Below, in pieces: positions 32,650-40,138 of a stretch of 40,138 nucleotides of DNA. Positions within the stretch are counted from its first letter, which is position 1. Each line of letters begins with the position of its first letter. The notes below the pieces were generated by a model that did not search any database, had not been told where the DNA came from, and saw nothing but the letters and a program-made list of their open reading frames with translations. The position numbers and the translations under genes were made by a program. The DNA is from Treponema sp. (GTDB taxonomy: Bacteria; Spirochaetota; Spirochaetia; Treponematales; Breznakiellaceae), in contig WRIB01000023.1 in NCBI GenBank assembly GCA_009782955.1, positions 1 to 40,138 of the forward strand. Reading direction: 5' to 3'.

Positions 32650-34289
32650 GGAGATCTCCGGCCTTCAGATGCAGGGGAGTTGGTATTGTTCGATGCACTA
32701 AAGCGGCGTGTGTTTATATTTCCCACCATTGCTGCCTGTATTATTTCTTTTACCTTTTGCGGTCTGCTGACATTTTTAAGTTTTACAATTCTTGAAACAA
32801 TTCCGTCATGCAGCACTGCAACAGAATCCGATAATTTCATGAGCTCTTCAACATCGGTGGAAAAAATTACAACCGCTGTATGTTCATTTGCTTTTTCCCG
32901 AAGTAAAGAGGCAAGCCTTTTCCGGTAACGCAGATCAAGTCCGCCGCTTGGTTCGGAAAGAACCATCAGCGTACTGCATTCGGCCATTTCTCTGGTTAAA
33001 AGCAATCGTTGTAATTGGCCGCCAGAAAAAGCAGAGGCGCTTGCTCTCTTTCTTTGGGGTACTTTTGCCGCTTCCATTACCGACTCTGTCCATTTGTTGA
33101 TTTCTTTCAAATTCATAATGCCGAATTTATGAAAACGCCGGTATGCATGGATAAGCAAGACATCCCGAATGGATATATATTCCCCTTCGATTCTTTGTCC
33201 CAGATAGCAGCCGCCTGCAGAACGGAATCTACTTACCCGTTTTGCCGTATTTTTTTCAGCGCCGGAAAGTTCTGTTTTATCTATTTGCAGTTTTCCCTTA
33301 AAAGGCAGAAAACCGGTTAACGCCAGTTCCAGTGTTTCCAATCCGCTGTCCCGTACACCGGCAATACCCATGATTGTTCCCTGCTCAACTTCCAAATTAA
33401 GTCTCCGTATCAGAGGATGGCCCGGAACATTTACCTTAAAATTTTCCAGTGCAAGGATGGTTTTTTTCGGCGCTGGTGCGAATGATACTGAAGAAACGCC
33501 ATTTAATGCTGAAAAATGTTCATACGATGATTGATGTATCAGATCGCCTGATTCAGCGCCGAATATATAATGGTATAATTCTTTATTGGAAAGTTCAAAA
33601 GGCTTACAGCAAATTTGAGTTTTTCCCTGACGCAGTATGGTAAGGCGGTCGGCAATTCTTAATGCTTCTTCGAGTTTATGTGAAATTAAAACAATTCCCT
33701 TGCCTTCATCTCTTAATAATGCAAGCAGATCAAAAAGTTTTTCGGTTTCCGCAGAGCTCAGTATTGCAGTTGGTTCGTCAAAAATTAAAAATTGAATTTT
33801 ACGAAGCAGCAATGTAAGTATCGCCGCTTTTTGTCTCTGGCTTACTGAAAGAGTATCAGTCAGGCCGTCCATGGGCAGATTAAAATTAAGTTGTTCATTT
33901 AAATCGGAAACCCGGTTCCGGTATTTTTGGCGATTTACAAATAGTGGAGGATGTTTTCTGGAACCGGTTATACAATTTTCCCAGACGGGAAAACCCGGAA
34001 TCTGGTGAGGATGCTGACGTACCATGCCAATCCCCGCTGCAAGAGAATGTGAAGTGGAAGCAAAGCGCTTTTCCTTTCCGTTTATGGTTATTTTTCCCGG
34101 ATTGCCGTGAAACCCTTCTCCACCTGGTTTCATAAAACCGGCCATAATATGCATCAGTGTGGATTTACCTGCGCCGTTTTCCCCCAATAAAACGTGAATT
34201 TCGCCTTCGTGCAGATTAAAGTCTGCTCCGTCCAGAGCTGTTACTCCATTTGAAGAAAAATACTTGTGTATTTTTTTTAATTCGACCAT
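32646..34289 (-). CDS. rfuB: Riboflavin ABC transporter ATPase, tandem NBDs (RfuB-like)
   Basis: 547 residues from ATG 34289 (MVELKKIHKYF); an earlier in-frame ATG at 34343 overlaps the lipoprotein gene. NBD1 has Walker A GENGAGKST, signature LSVSQRQKAAIL and Walker B FLIFDEPTA. NBD2 has a degenerate Walker A (GIAGVRDSGLETLE), a signature-like FSGGQLQRLLL and LMVLSEPSGGLDL. One intact and one weak site is usual for RbsA/YufO-type ATPases. It powers the two permeases encoded just downstream. Confidence 0.87.
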   Translation of the reverse strand: MVELKKIHKYFSSNGVTALDGADFNLHEGEIHVLLGENGAGKSTLMHIMAGFMKPGGEGFHGNPGKITINGKEKRFASTSHSLAAGIGMVRQHPHQIPGFPVWENCITGSRKHPPLFVNRQKYRNRVSDLNEQLNFNLPMDGLTDTLSVSQRQKAAILTLLLRKIQFLIFDEPTAILSSAETEKLFDLLALLRDEGKGIVLISHKLEEALRIADRLTILRQGKTQICCKPFELSNKELYHYIFGAESGDLIHQSSYEHFSALNGVSSVSFAPAPKKTILALENFKVNVPGHPLIRRLNLEVEQGTIMGIAGVRDSGLETLELALTGFLPFKGKLQIDKTELSGAEKNTAKRVSRFRSAGGCYLGQRIEGEYISIRDVLLIHAYRRFHKFGIMNLKEINKWTESVMEAAKVPQRKRASASAFSGGQLQRLLLTREMAECSTLMVLSEPSGGLDLRYRKRLASLLREKANEHTAVVIFSTDVEELMKLSDSVAVLHDGIVSRIVKLKNVSRPQKVKEIIQAAMVGNINTRRFSASNNTNSPASEGRRSP

Positions 34290-34305
34290 TAACTGTATTG
34301 CCTCA

Positions 34306-35376
34306 TTATGGTAAAAATAGTTCTCCGCTCCGTATTTTTGCAATCATCTCCGCTTGTTTTTTTCTGATTTCTTCCGGAACTGCATCAATATAATAAGGAT
34401 CGTTCTCTACAAAATCAACATAACCGTCGTTTACTCCCATTGTCTCTGTCTTGCCAAAAGGCAGTGTTCCGGACAAATACCTGAGTATCTGGTAATAGGC
34501 GGCAAGATCTTGATACAATACGGCGCTGCCAATTACCGTTCCTGGTCTAATATTATAACCATTTGTGTCAAACCATACAACTTTTGCATTTTGCTGGCTT
34601 GCAGTATTAACAACCCCTTCATTGGCTCCGCCTGCAATGCACATTATAACTCGCACCCCGTTGCGTATCATACCGGAAGCAAGTTCCGCTGCTTTGGCAG
34701 CATCGTACCAGTTACCAACTATGCGAAAATCTACGGTGTAAAGGGGATCTACCGCCCGGGCGCCTTCAAGGTATCCGGGGAGGATAATATTGTTCATTAC
34801 CGGATATTCCTGTGCTGCAACAAGGCCAATCCTCTTTGGGCCGCCGTGGGCTGTAGTTTCCAGAGCGGCAATGTATCCTGACATGTAGGCCTGTTCCCGT
34901 TGATTATAGCGAAATGCATACACATGGGAGTTCCCGGTCATTTCTCCGTCAAGCAGCATAAAGTATTGATTTGGAAATTTTGACGATATTACTGAAACAA
35001 TGTCCGGCAGGGAAGGGTTGGAAGAAACGATCAGGCTGTAAGAGCCGGAAGCCGTCATGGCGGTTAGTTTGTTTTCCCATTCAGCCTGATTATAACCGCC
35101 TTCGATAACGGTAACTACAGCCTGTTCTATGCCAATATCGCTGTTGTGTTTTTCTGCGGCTGCCTGTACTCCTCTGCCGAGCATTTCGTAAATAGGACTG
35201 CCGGACATTATACCGGGAATAAAAACACCTATTGTTATGGTTTGTACTTCACTTTCGGCCTGTTCGCTCATGGCTTTAATGTTTTTTAAATAATTGTAGT
35301 AATTGCAGCTGGAAAAAAAAGTTGCTAAAAACAGCAATATTCCCGAAACGAGGATGATATACAATGAACGTTTCAT
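34306..35376 (-). CDS. rfuA: Riboflavin-binding lipoprotein, BMP/PnrA family (RfuA-like)
   Basis: 356 residues from ATG 35376, with GTGGGG five bases upstream. The signal peptide MKRSLYIILVSGILL ends in the lipobox FSSC (Cys24). The rest is a basic-membrane-protein-type binding fold: TITIGVFIPG, LIVSSNPSLPD, KRIGLVAAQEYPVM, GVRVIMCIAGGANEGVV and VVWFDTNGYNIRPG. PnrA relatives bind nucleosides, while RfuA of Treponema pallidum binds riboflavin. The FMN riboswitch before the gene favours riboflavin. It is the first gene of the rfuABCD-type operon. Confidence 0.85.
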   Translation of the reverse strand: MKRSLYIILVSGILLFLATFFSSCNYYNYLKNIKAMSEQAESEVQTITIGVFIPGIMSGSPIYEMLGRGVQAAAEKHNSDIGIEQAVVTVIEGGYNQAEWENKLTAMTASGSYSLIVSSNPSLPDIVSVISSKFPNQYFMLLDGEMTGNSHVYAFRYNQREQAYMSGYIAALETTAHGGPKRIGLVAAQEYPVMNNIILPGYLEGARAVDPLYTVDFRIVGNWYDAAKAAELASGMIRNGVRVIMCIAGGANEGVVNTASQQNAKVVWFDTNGYNIRPGTVIGSAVLYQDLAAYYQILRYLSGTLPFGKTETMGVNDGYVDFVENDPYYIDAVPEEIRKKQAEMIAKIRSGELFLP

Positions 35377-35505
35377 AAAAGCCCCACAGTAATAAAAATG
35401 TGATGCTTCAGGATTATTATTATTTAAGGAAGAAGGCGCTGCCCAGGAAATCGCCAAACAAGTTAACGATTCTTCTTGTTCAACTGCTTTACGCACAAGA
35501 GATTC
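35377..35505 (-). promoter_or_regulatory. Riboswitch expression platform / leader
   Basis: Between the FMN aptamer and the rfuA ATG. On the minus strand AACAAG pairs with CTTGTT and GGCG with CGCC. Further on, AAGC can pair with GCTT, enclosing the GTGGGG ribosome site. There is no strong T-tract terminator, which leans towards control of translation. A frame open through this region (from 35496) looks incidental. Confidence 0.45.
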
Positions 35506-35637
35506 TCTTCCATCCGGACTATAACCGTCGGCGCCGGAATTTCACCGGACTCTGCACTTTAGCCTGAAAAGCCAAGTGCCAGCGGGCTTTACCGCCGGTA
35601 GGGAATATACCATAAATGGCTCACCCAACCCTGAAAA
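35506..35637 (-). promoter_or_regulatory. FMN riboswitch (RFN element)
   Basis: Read on the minus strand it has the canonical pieces in order: TTCCCTACCGGCGGTAAAGC, then GCAGAGTCCGGTG, AATTCCGG, GCCGACGGTTATAGTCCG and GATGGAAGAGA. P1 pairs TTTTC (35637-35633) with GAAGA (35510-35506). The P2 loop, usually a short GAAA-like sequence, carries a 16-base insert (35621-35606) able to form its own small stem. It lies 129 bases before the binding-protein ATG. FMN should turn the importer off; the mechanism (terminator or SD masking) is not certain from the hairpins seen at 35377-35505. Confidence 0.93.
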
Positions 35638-35645
35638 TCAACTTA

Positions 35646-35674
35646 AGTATATAATGAGATTGCATGGGAAGTCC
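35646..35674 (-). promoter_or_regulatory. Possible promoter of rfu operon
   Basis: On the minus strand, TATACT (35651-35646) lies about nine bases before the aptamer, with a weak TGGACT -35 at 18 bases. This puts the transcript start at the riboswitch edge. Confidence 0.45.
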
Positions 35675-35726
35675 AGCACTTTCGGCAACATTTCTAAATG
35701 AGACATCCCGGGTTCCGCGGGGAGGC

Positions 35727-35748
35727 ATTAAACCAGACTTTCAAATAA
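35727..35748. repeat. Right-end copy of the MITE-like repeat
   Basis: ATTAAACCAGACTTTC then AATAA matches the right end of 12823-12917 with one difference (TCAAATAA for TCGAATAA). It overlaps the last codons of the MoeA-PBP gene. A GC-rich palindrome (CCGCGGGG) adjoins it, as in the first copy. Confidence 0.6.
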
Positions 35749-37666
35749 CAGTGCCCGCTTTATCCCAGGTATAACCGCCCAGTTTTTCAAGCTTTTCGTG
35801 AAAGGCTGAGCTTTTTAGAATGTCGAGGAATATTTCCATCTCTTTTAATTTTAGAAATTCGGGAAGAATTGCAAAGTCGTATTCTTCTTCACCCAGCGGG
35901 ATAAAGTCCAGGTCCAATGCTTTGGCAGCGGAAGCTATACCCATGCCCGCATCGGCGCCGCCGCCCTGTACTGCGGCGGCAACAGCCATGTGAGTTGCGG
36001 CTTCGCGGTTGTAGCCGTTTATGCTGCCTGATTCAATGCCTTCTTTTTTAAGGAGGTGATCCAGAAAGAGTCTTGTTCCGGCGCCTTTTTGACGGTTGAT
36101 AAAACTACAGCGGCCAAGGTCTTTGATCGATTTAATTTCCAGCGGATTGTTCTTTGGAATGATCAGCCCTTGGATACGTCCCACACCTTTGATAAGGCAT
36201 ACTTCTTTTTCCGGTATGGTCTTTTTTATCCACGATACATTGTAGATTCCGGTTTCTTCATCCAAAAGGTGAATGGGAGCGATATGACATTCCCCCCGTT
36301 TAAGTGCCAATAATCCAGCCATACTTCCTACATGGGTGCTGGCAAGGTACACGGTTTCTTGGGTTTTGTTGGTTCGGTTAAGGTTACCGGCTGCCATCAT
36401 ATCTGCGATCAGATCGAGGATTAGATCGTGGCTGCCCACGGCAACCAGGGTACGATCAATTTCGTCCAACGAACGGTAGAGTTCTACCGGCGCTTGATCG
36501 CCTGCTTCGATACCTTCGCTATTTTGGTTTATCACACAAAAGCCATCAGCTCGTACCAGGGACATTGCCGCTCCGGCGCCCCTGGCAAGAGGAGAAGCCA
36601 CAAGCCTGTCGTTTACGCGTCCTACTTTAACACGCACATACTCGCAGTGTTTAAGTGAAGAAACAAGACGTTTGGCCAGTACCGCCGTTATTGTATTTGG
36701 AGAACCGTCACAGCGGCCGGTAAGAACAGACAAAACCGGAGCGGCAAATGTTTCGTAAGCCAGATATGCCGATACGGGATAGCCGGGAATACCGATAACG
36801 GGTTTGTTGTTTACCTTGGCAAGGATTGTTGGTTTACCGGGTTTCATTGCCACACCGTGGACAATCACTTCCCCCAGTTCCCGAAGCACAAACACGGTAA
36901 AGTCTTCCAGACCGGCGCTTGAACCGGCATTAACCAGTACCATATCGTATTCCGTTGTTGCCTTCCGAATTGTCTCTTTAAGAAGTTCGTAATCGTCAGG
37001 AATGGGAGCAAAACGCAAACCTTCTCCGCCGGACTGATTTACCAGCGCTTCGAACATGCGGCTGTTCGATTCGATAATCTCTCCTTCCTTGGGAGCTTTG
37101 TCCGGTTCAATGATTTCCGTACCGGTGGGAAAAATCGCCACTCTGGGTTTTGCATACACTTCGATACGGGTAATTCCCCCGGAAAGGAGAACCCCTATGT
37201 CGATAGGTCTGATTCTGTGCCTGCCCGGAAGAATCATCTCTCCGGCAACAATGTCTTCGCCAATCGGCCTGATATGCTGCCATGCAGCAGCGCTTTCCAG
37301 AATCTTTACTGATTCCTCATCAACTTCAATTAAATCTTCCGCCATGATCACCGCATCGTACGGAGGATGAATGGGATCCCCTGTATCGACAGGTATAAAA
37401 TCTTTTCCGGTTTTTAGTGTTATGGGATTCGATTCCCGCGCGCCTGTGGTGTTCGCTGCGGTTACGGCAATGCCGTCCATGGCGGCGGCATTGTACAGCG
37501 GCGAACAATAGCGGGCATAAACTGCATGGGCAGTTATCCGGTTAAGGCTTTGTTCAACGTGTATCTCTTCAAACCCGGGAATCAAAAGCCCTTCCAGCGC
37601 CGCAAAATAGTTTGACAGAGCTTCTTCTACCGAAACATTGCTTAGGTATAAATTCCGTTTTGCCAT
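35741..37666 (-). CDS. MoeA-like protein fused to a PBP/ModE-like binding domain
   Basis: 641 residues. About 1-400 is MoeA (AAAMDGIAV, EIIESNSRMFEALV, VNAGSSAG, AMKPGKPTILA, VIGIPGYPVSAYLAYE), which inserts molybdenum into molybdopterin. Residues about 420-641 are a periplasmic-binding-type, cytoplasmic domain (LASTHVGSMAGLLALKRGEC, FINRQKGAGTRLFLDHLL), as in known MoeA-LysR-substrate-domain fusions that may sense molybdate or tungstate. GGAGG lies before the ATG. No other cofactor gene is in the window. The last bases overlap a dispersed repeat, so the C-terminus (DKAGTVI) may be altered. Confidence 0.88.
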   Translation of the reverse strand: MAKRNLYLSNVSVEEALSNYFAALEGLLIPGFEEIHVEQSLNRITAHAVYARYCSPLYNAAAMDGIAVTAANTTGARESNPITLKTGKDFIPVDTGDPIHPPYDAVIMAEDLIEVDEESVKILESAAAWQHIRPIGEDIVAGEMILPGRHRIRPIDIGVLLSGGITRIEVYAKPRVAIFPTGTEIIEPDKAPKEGEIIESNSRMFEALVNQSGGEGLRFAPIPDDYELLKETIRKATTEYDMVLVNAGSSAGLEDFTVFVLRELGEVIVHGVAMKPGKPTILAKVNNKPVIGIPGYPVSAYLAYETFAAPVLSVLTGRCDGSPNTITAVLAKRLVSSLKHCEYVRVKVGRVNDRLVASPLARGAGAAMSLVRADGFCVINQNSEGIEAGDQAPVELYRSLDEIDRTLVAVGSHDLILDLIADMMAAGNLNRTNKTQETVYLASTHVGSMAGLLALKRGECHIAPIHLLDEETGIYNVSWIKKTIPEKEVCLIKGVGRIQGLIIPKNNPLEIKSIKDLGRCSFINRQKGAGTRLFLDHLLKKEGIESGSINGYNREAATHMAVAAAVQGGGADAGMGIASAAKALDLDFIPLGEEEYDFAILPEFLKLKEMEIFLDILKSSAFHEKLEKLGGYTWDKAGTVI

Positions 37667-37818
37667 TTTTCCTCCAAAGACCTTACGCAGAGAAGCTTAT
37701 CTGCACTGCGCCCTCCGACAATAATATCAAAAATGTACTATTTTGGGGGATTTTGCCCCTTACAAATGTCACTTGCCGAAGGCAATAATGGCCAATATAC
37801 TCAACTAAGGAGTATTAT
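37667..37818. other. Divergent intergenic region, moeA / small gene pair
   Basis: On the moeA side a hairpin, GCAGA/TCTGC, centres on AAGCTT (about 37689-37706). Further right are GGGG-ATTTTG-CCCC (about 37745-37758) and TTGCC-GAA-GGCAA. AAGGAG lies just before the ATG at 37819. I do not see a convincing molybdenum-cofactor riboswitch. Confidence 0.4.
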
Positions 37819-38037
37819 ATGCCGCAAACGATGACTTTAGATGAAAAACTTGCCATTTCTAATAAAGCATTGGATTTATTGGATGTCGGTGATCAGGATG
37901 GTTATATGCGCCTTATGAAAACAGCCCCCATGCCGCCATACCTGGCAAAAATTTATAAAGAAACTATTGGTGCGGAACAGCTTGCAAAAAGCGGTTGGAA
38001 TTTATCTGAGGCAGAGGCTGAATTTGGAATTAACTGA
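37819..38037 (+). CDS. Small protein of unknown function
   Basis: 72 residues, helical and soluble (TLDEKLAISNKALDLLDVGD ... LAKSGWNLSEAEAEFGIN). AAGGAG lies seven bases before the ATG. Its end overlaps by 14 bases the start of the decayed gene that follows, so the two were translated together. No family recognised. The size and overlap resemble an antitoxin-like first gene of a pair, but nothing in the sequence proves that. Confidence 0.7.
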   Translation: MPQTMTLDEKLAISNKALDLLDVGDQDGYMRLMKTAPMPPYLAKIYKETIGAEQLAKSGWNLSEAEAEFGIN

Positions 38038-38663
38038 CTTAGTCGATAAAATATATGCTGCAACTATAAACATCGATTTTGGCCGCACAGGTTTTGCCAC
38101 GAGGGGTAAAGCTGAAGAAGGACGCCTCTCTTATGAAAGAGACATTTCCGGAGCATTATCGGTCTTTAGGGATGCCCAATCGTCCTATGACCCTCAAGCA
38201 ATAGTCCTTATTGAGTATACATTCTTAAATCAGGAACTTCAGTTTTGCGAAGAAACTGATACAGATAGTATAAGCAGCCTTACACAGGCTATTCAGAGTT
38301 TTAAAGATGCATTGTCTGCATGAGCCGTCGAAGAATCCTGTTATGAAATCGCTGAACAAATTTTTCCTCATAATCCAAAATATCGTACAGGCGGTTTTCC
38401 CAAAGACTCCTTCCACATCGCCTGTATCGCTCATAAAACCCGAATACAAAACATACTTCGCTCTCCCGGCATAGACCCTATAGAAAAGGCCCTGCTTAAA
38501 CAGCGATTTGCTAATCTTTCTACTGCACAGAGTGGGTATATGGATAAGCAGAGAATGGCATTGGGGAATTGTAGATCAAAGAGCAAATAATATAAAAGAA
38601 GATTATCTGCATCTCGGCTTCCAAGATGCCTTGTATAGGGAAGGAAAAAGTTTTGCAATTTAG
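38024..38663 (+). pseudogene. Decayed partner gene: in-frame TGA and frameshift
   Basis: The best start is TTG at 38024 (LELTDLVDKIYAATINIDFG). A 99-codon frame stops at TGA 38321-38323, but the same frame continues with coding-like sequence (AVEESCYEIAEQIFPHNPKY, GGFPKDSFHIACIAHKTR) to TAA at 38590. Near GGGG (38563-38566) the sense moves to another frame: dropping one G gives MALGIVDQRANNIKEDYLHL and runs to TAG 38661. Two lesions point to a pseudogene. An IS630 element sits 43 bases further on. Family unknown; a product of about 210 residues would be restored. A selenocysteine reading of the TGA alone would not explain the frameshift. Confidence 0.65.
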
Positions 38664-38773
38664 AACACACTAAATATAAGGTAGGCAGACAAAACACCAC
38701 TACTACCCTGTAACAACTAATACTTTACAATAACTTTCTCATGTAGTAATATTAATATGAGGGGAGATACTAC

Positions 38774-39235
38774 ATGAGAAAGAAACCAATACAATTATCA
38801 GCAAAAGATCGTGCCGGACTGGAAAAGTATTGCAATACAGGGGTACACAGCGTTAAGCTGGTAACCCGAGCGAGGATTATCCTTGCCCTGGATATTTCTG
38901 GAGGCAGAACACCAGAGCGGCGGGAAACCATAGCAGAACGTTTAGGAATCAGCCGGCAGACGGTAAACAATGCACGGCGTGATTTTCTGGCGGCAAAAAG
39001 TTTAACCGTATTTTTACAGCGAAAACAGCGAGAAACGCCGCCGGTGCCGTCAAAAATTACCGGCGAATTGGAAGCCCGCATTATTATGCTGGCCTGCGGC
39101 AAAGCCCCAAAAGGGTATTCACGATGGACATTGCGGCTTTTAGCGGAAAAGTGTGTCCAACTGCATTATTTCGGCACGTTGTCCCATATGACCATAAGCC
39201 GCCTTTTAAAAAAACACAACTTAAACCTCACCTGA
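38774..39235 (+). CDS. IS630 transposase, OrfA (DNA-binding part)
   Basis: 153 residues with a helix-turn-helix part (ETIAERLGISRQTVNNARRDF) and a second winged-helix-like part (APKGYSRWTLRLLAEKCVQL). GGGGAG lies seven bases before the ATG. At 39205-39214 the codons TTA AAA AAA offer overlapping slippery heptamers (T TTA AAA and A AAA AAA). A -1 shift there enters the OrfB frame and fuses the two into one transposase. Confidence 0.9.
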   Translation: MRKKPIQLSAKDRAGLEKYCNTGVHSVKLVTRARIILALDISGGRTPERRETIAERLGISRQTVNNARRDFLAAKSLTVFLQRKQRETPPVPSKITGELEARIIMLACGKAPKGYSRWTLRLLAEKCVQLHYFGTLSHMTISRLLKKHNLNLT

Positions 39236-39912
39236 AAACATGCTGGATTATACCGCCGAAACAAAACAGTGCGTTTGTAGCCAGAATGGAAGACATTTTG
39301 ACCGTTTATGCACTCCCGTATGATAGAAATAGGCCTGTTGTATGCATGGATGAAAAGCCGTTTCAATTGTTAAGTCTTTCCCGCCCGTCGTTACCGATGA
39401 AACCGGGAAGGCCGCAGCGTGAAGATTTTGATTACATCAAAACGGGTACATGCAGTATTTTTATTTTCACCGAACCGCTTGGAGGTTGGCGTTATGCTCA
39501 AGCATATCCACAACGAACAAAAAAAGACTGGGCACACCGGATCCGTTGTCTGCTTAATGAACAATACCCGCATGCAAAAAAAGTACTCTTGGTAATGGAC
39601 AACCTTAACACACATACCACATCTTCGTTATACGAAACATTTCCCCCTGAAGAGGCGTTTCGCCTTGCACAGCGTCTGGAATTACACTATACGCCTATAC
39701 ATGGGAGTTGGTTAAATATTGCTGAAATAGAAGTATCTTCTATGGCTTCACAATATTTGGGTACAAGGCGAATCCCTGGAATAAAGTCATTAAATGGAGA
39801 GCTTGCGGCATGGTGCACCAAAAGGAATCAATCACAACGAGGAGTTGATTGGCATTTTACAACAAAAGATGCACGAATTAAACTTAAAAGACTGTACCCA
39901 TTAATCGTGTAA
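39124..39912 (+). CDS. IS630 transposase, OrfB (DDE catalytic part)
   Basis: The useful protein begins where the -1 shift enters, about 39208 (KKTQLKPHLKTCWIIPPKQN); the earlier part of this open frame is a shadow of OrfA. The DDE residues are all visible: Asp in VVCMDEKPFQ, Asp in LLVMDNLNTHT, and Glu in HGSWLNIAEIEVS. The enzyme cuts and rejoins the element at TA targets. Confidence 0.9.
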   Translation: MDIAAFSGKVCPTALFRHVVPYDHKPPFKKTQLKPHLKTCWIIPPKQNSAFVARMEDILTVYALPYDRNRPVVCMDEKPFQLLSLSRPSLPMKPGRPQREDFDYIKTGTCSIFIFTEPLGGWRYAQAYPQRTKKDWAHRIRCLLNEQYPHAKKVLLVMDNLNTHTTSSLYETFPPEEAFRLAQRLELHYTPIHGSWLNIAEIEVSSMASQYLGTRRIPGIKSLNGELAAWCTKRNQSQRGVDWHFTTKDARIKLKRLYPLIV

Positions 39913-39933
39913 AGTATTAGTTATTACAGAGTA

Positions 39934-40002
39934 CTACGGGATTTTGGCAGCTGCTACTATGCGTATGCTAATTATTTAGAAAATTATGGAAAAATGACTT
40001 GA
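39934..40002 (+). pseudogene. Possible C-terminal remnant cut off by the IS
   Basis: 23 codons (LRDFGSCYYAYANYLENYGKMT) are open directly after the right TA. With the IS and one TA removed they are in the same frame as the shifted 3' part of the decayed gene at 38024-38663. Two TAG codons (38661, 38682) lie between, so the link is tentative. Confidence 0.35.
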
Positions 40003-40025
40003 CAATATTTAATAAATATTATAAT
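39999..40025 (+). promoter_or_regulatory. Promoter for the right-edge gene
   Basis: TTGACA (39999-40004), 15 bases, TATAAT (40020-40025). Both boxes are perfect, although the spacing is short. A GGAAGGG ribosome site follows at 40037-40043. Confidence 0.55.
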
Positions 40026-40049
40026 CCGTAAAAAAAGGAAGGGTTTGTG

Positions 40050-40138
40050 ATGACGATGCAACAAATGGAAATTTTAACCGAATCTTTTAAATTCCTATTT
40101 ATTATTGGATTTATATTCTTTATGGTTCAAATAATATT
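40050..40138 (+). CDS. Start of a membrane protein (cut by window end)
   Basis: MTMQQMEILTESFKFLFIIG continues into a hydrophobic helix and is open to the last base. GGAAGGG lies six bases before the ATG (GTG at 40047 is also in frame). The promoter is good. Only 29 codons are visible, so no family can be given. The DNA is AT-rich. Confidence 0.55.
   Translation, partial: MTMQQMEILTESFKFLFIIGFIFFMVQII

Larger units (their letters stand above)
38704..39933 (+). mobile_element. IS630-type insertion sequence with TA duplication
   Basis: The element is 38706-39931 (1226 bases). The left end CCCTGTAACAACTAATACTT... (24 bases, 38706-38729) and the right end (39908-39931) are inverted repeats with two differences. 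TA flanks both ends (38704-38705 and 39932-39933), the target duplication expected of IS630/Tc1. It contains two overlapping transposase frames. Both ends and all catalytic residues are present, so it may be active. Confidence 0.92.

Noticed and set aside
30725-35376. Nucleoside (Pnr/Nup-type) transporter
   Set aside because: The families overlap, but the FMN riboswitch makes riboflavin the better substrate call.
37667-37740. Molybdenum-cofactor riboswitch before the MoeA-like gene
   Set aside because: Only a small hairpin is visible; the conserved Moco motifs and the length are missing.
38321-38323. TGA as a selenocysteine codon
   Set aside because: A frameshift further on and the nearby IS point to decay; no obvious selenocysteine hairpin was seen just after the TGA, though this was not folded rigorously.
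1-40138. CRISPR array, prophage or rRNA genes
   Set aside because: No regularly spaced direct repeats, phage structural genes or rRNA sequence were recognised anywhere in the window.

Overview
The window looks like chromosomal DNA of a spirochaete, most likely a Treponema-type bacterium. This is inferred from gene content: an RfuABCD-type riboflavin importer, a large lytic transglycosylase lipoprotein, tandem cyclic-nucleotide/GGDEF proteins, a class II-like PurE with no PurK nearby, and many small proteins without a recognisable family. Base composition is near even, except for a markedly AT-rich radical SAM gene (19837-20652) and the far right end. Gene density is high and many neighbours overlap by 1-4 bases.

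Layout. 1-1380 is the 5' part of an ankyrin-repeat protein, followed by a gene-poor stretch with an 11-G tract. 1728-6903 is a four-gene minus-strand operon. In transcription order it encodes a degenerate cNMP-binding/GGDEF protein, a second such protein with SGDEF and an intact RxxD inhibitory site, a membrane protein whose cytoplasmic part resembles the DnaK substrate-binding beta-domain and whose outer part ends in LysM, and an SLT transglycosylase. 7008-7654 is a PIN/Phd-type toxin-antitoxin pair. 7716-9964 holds a dicarboxylate/amino-acid symporter relative, a small membrane protein and rsmG. 10082-16888 is the purine block: tetR, purE, purF, an XRE regulator, purM, purN, purH. Then come a YbaK-type deacylase, a polytopic membrane protein, a HigA-like regulator with a lysine-rich tail, a PPK2-type kinase and the AT-rich radical SAM gene. 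20693-23236 is a self-regulated operon (CPBP protease, outer-membrane-like protein, TetR) with its operator lying between the -35 and -10 boxes. An SDR-like gene converges on the 1323-residue purL, whose promoter shares its -35 box with a divergent tRNA-Arg. rpiB and a chemoreceptor with an extracytoplasmic zinc-binding domain follow. 30725-35637 is a riboflavin ABC transporter operon behind an FMN riboswitch. Next are a MoeA-PBP fusion, a small gene pair whose second member is decayed, an IS630-type element with its TA duplication, and the start of a membrane protein at the right edge.

Two themes run across the window. First, at least eight genes (symporter, purE, xre, purM, ybaK, ppk2, the SDR-like gene, purL) have a -10-like box only about 5-10 bases before the start codon and no Shine-Dalgarno sequence. 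This suggests leaderless or nearly leaderless mRNAs, three of them for purine synthesis. Second, short palindromic repeats recur at gene ends (12744-12811, 12823-12917, 18371-18457, 35727-35748). The most unusual candidate system is the signalling / Hsp70-SBD-LysM / transglycosylase operon.
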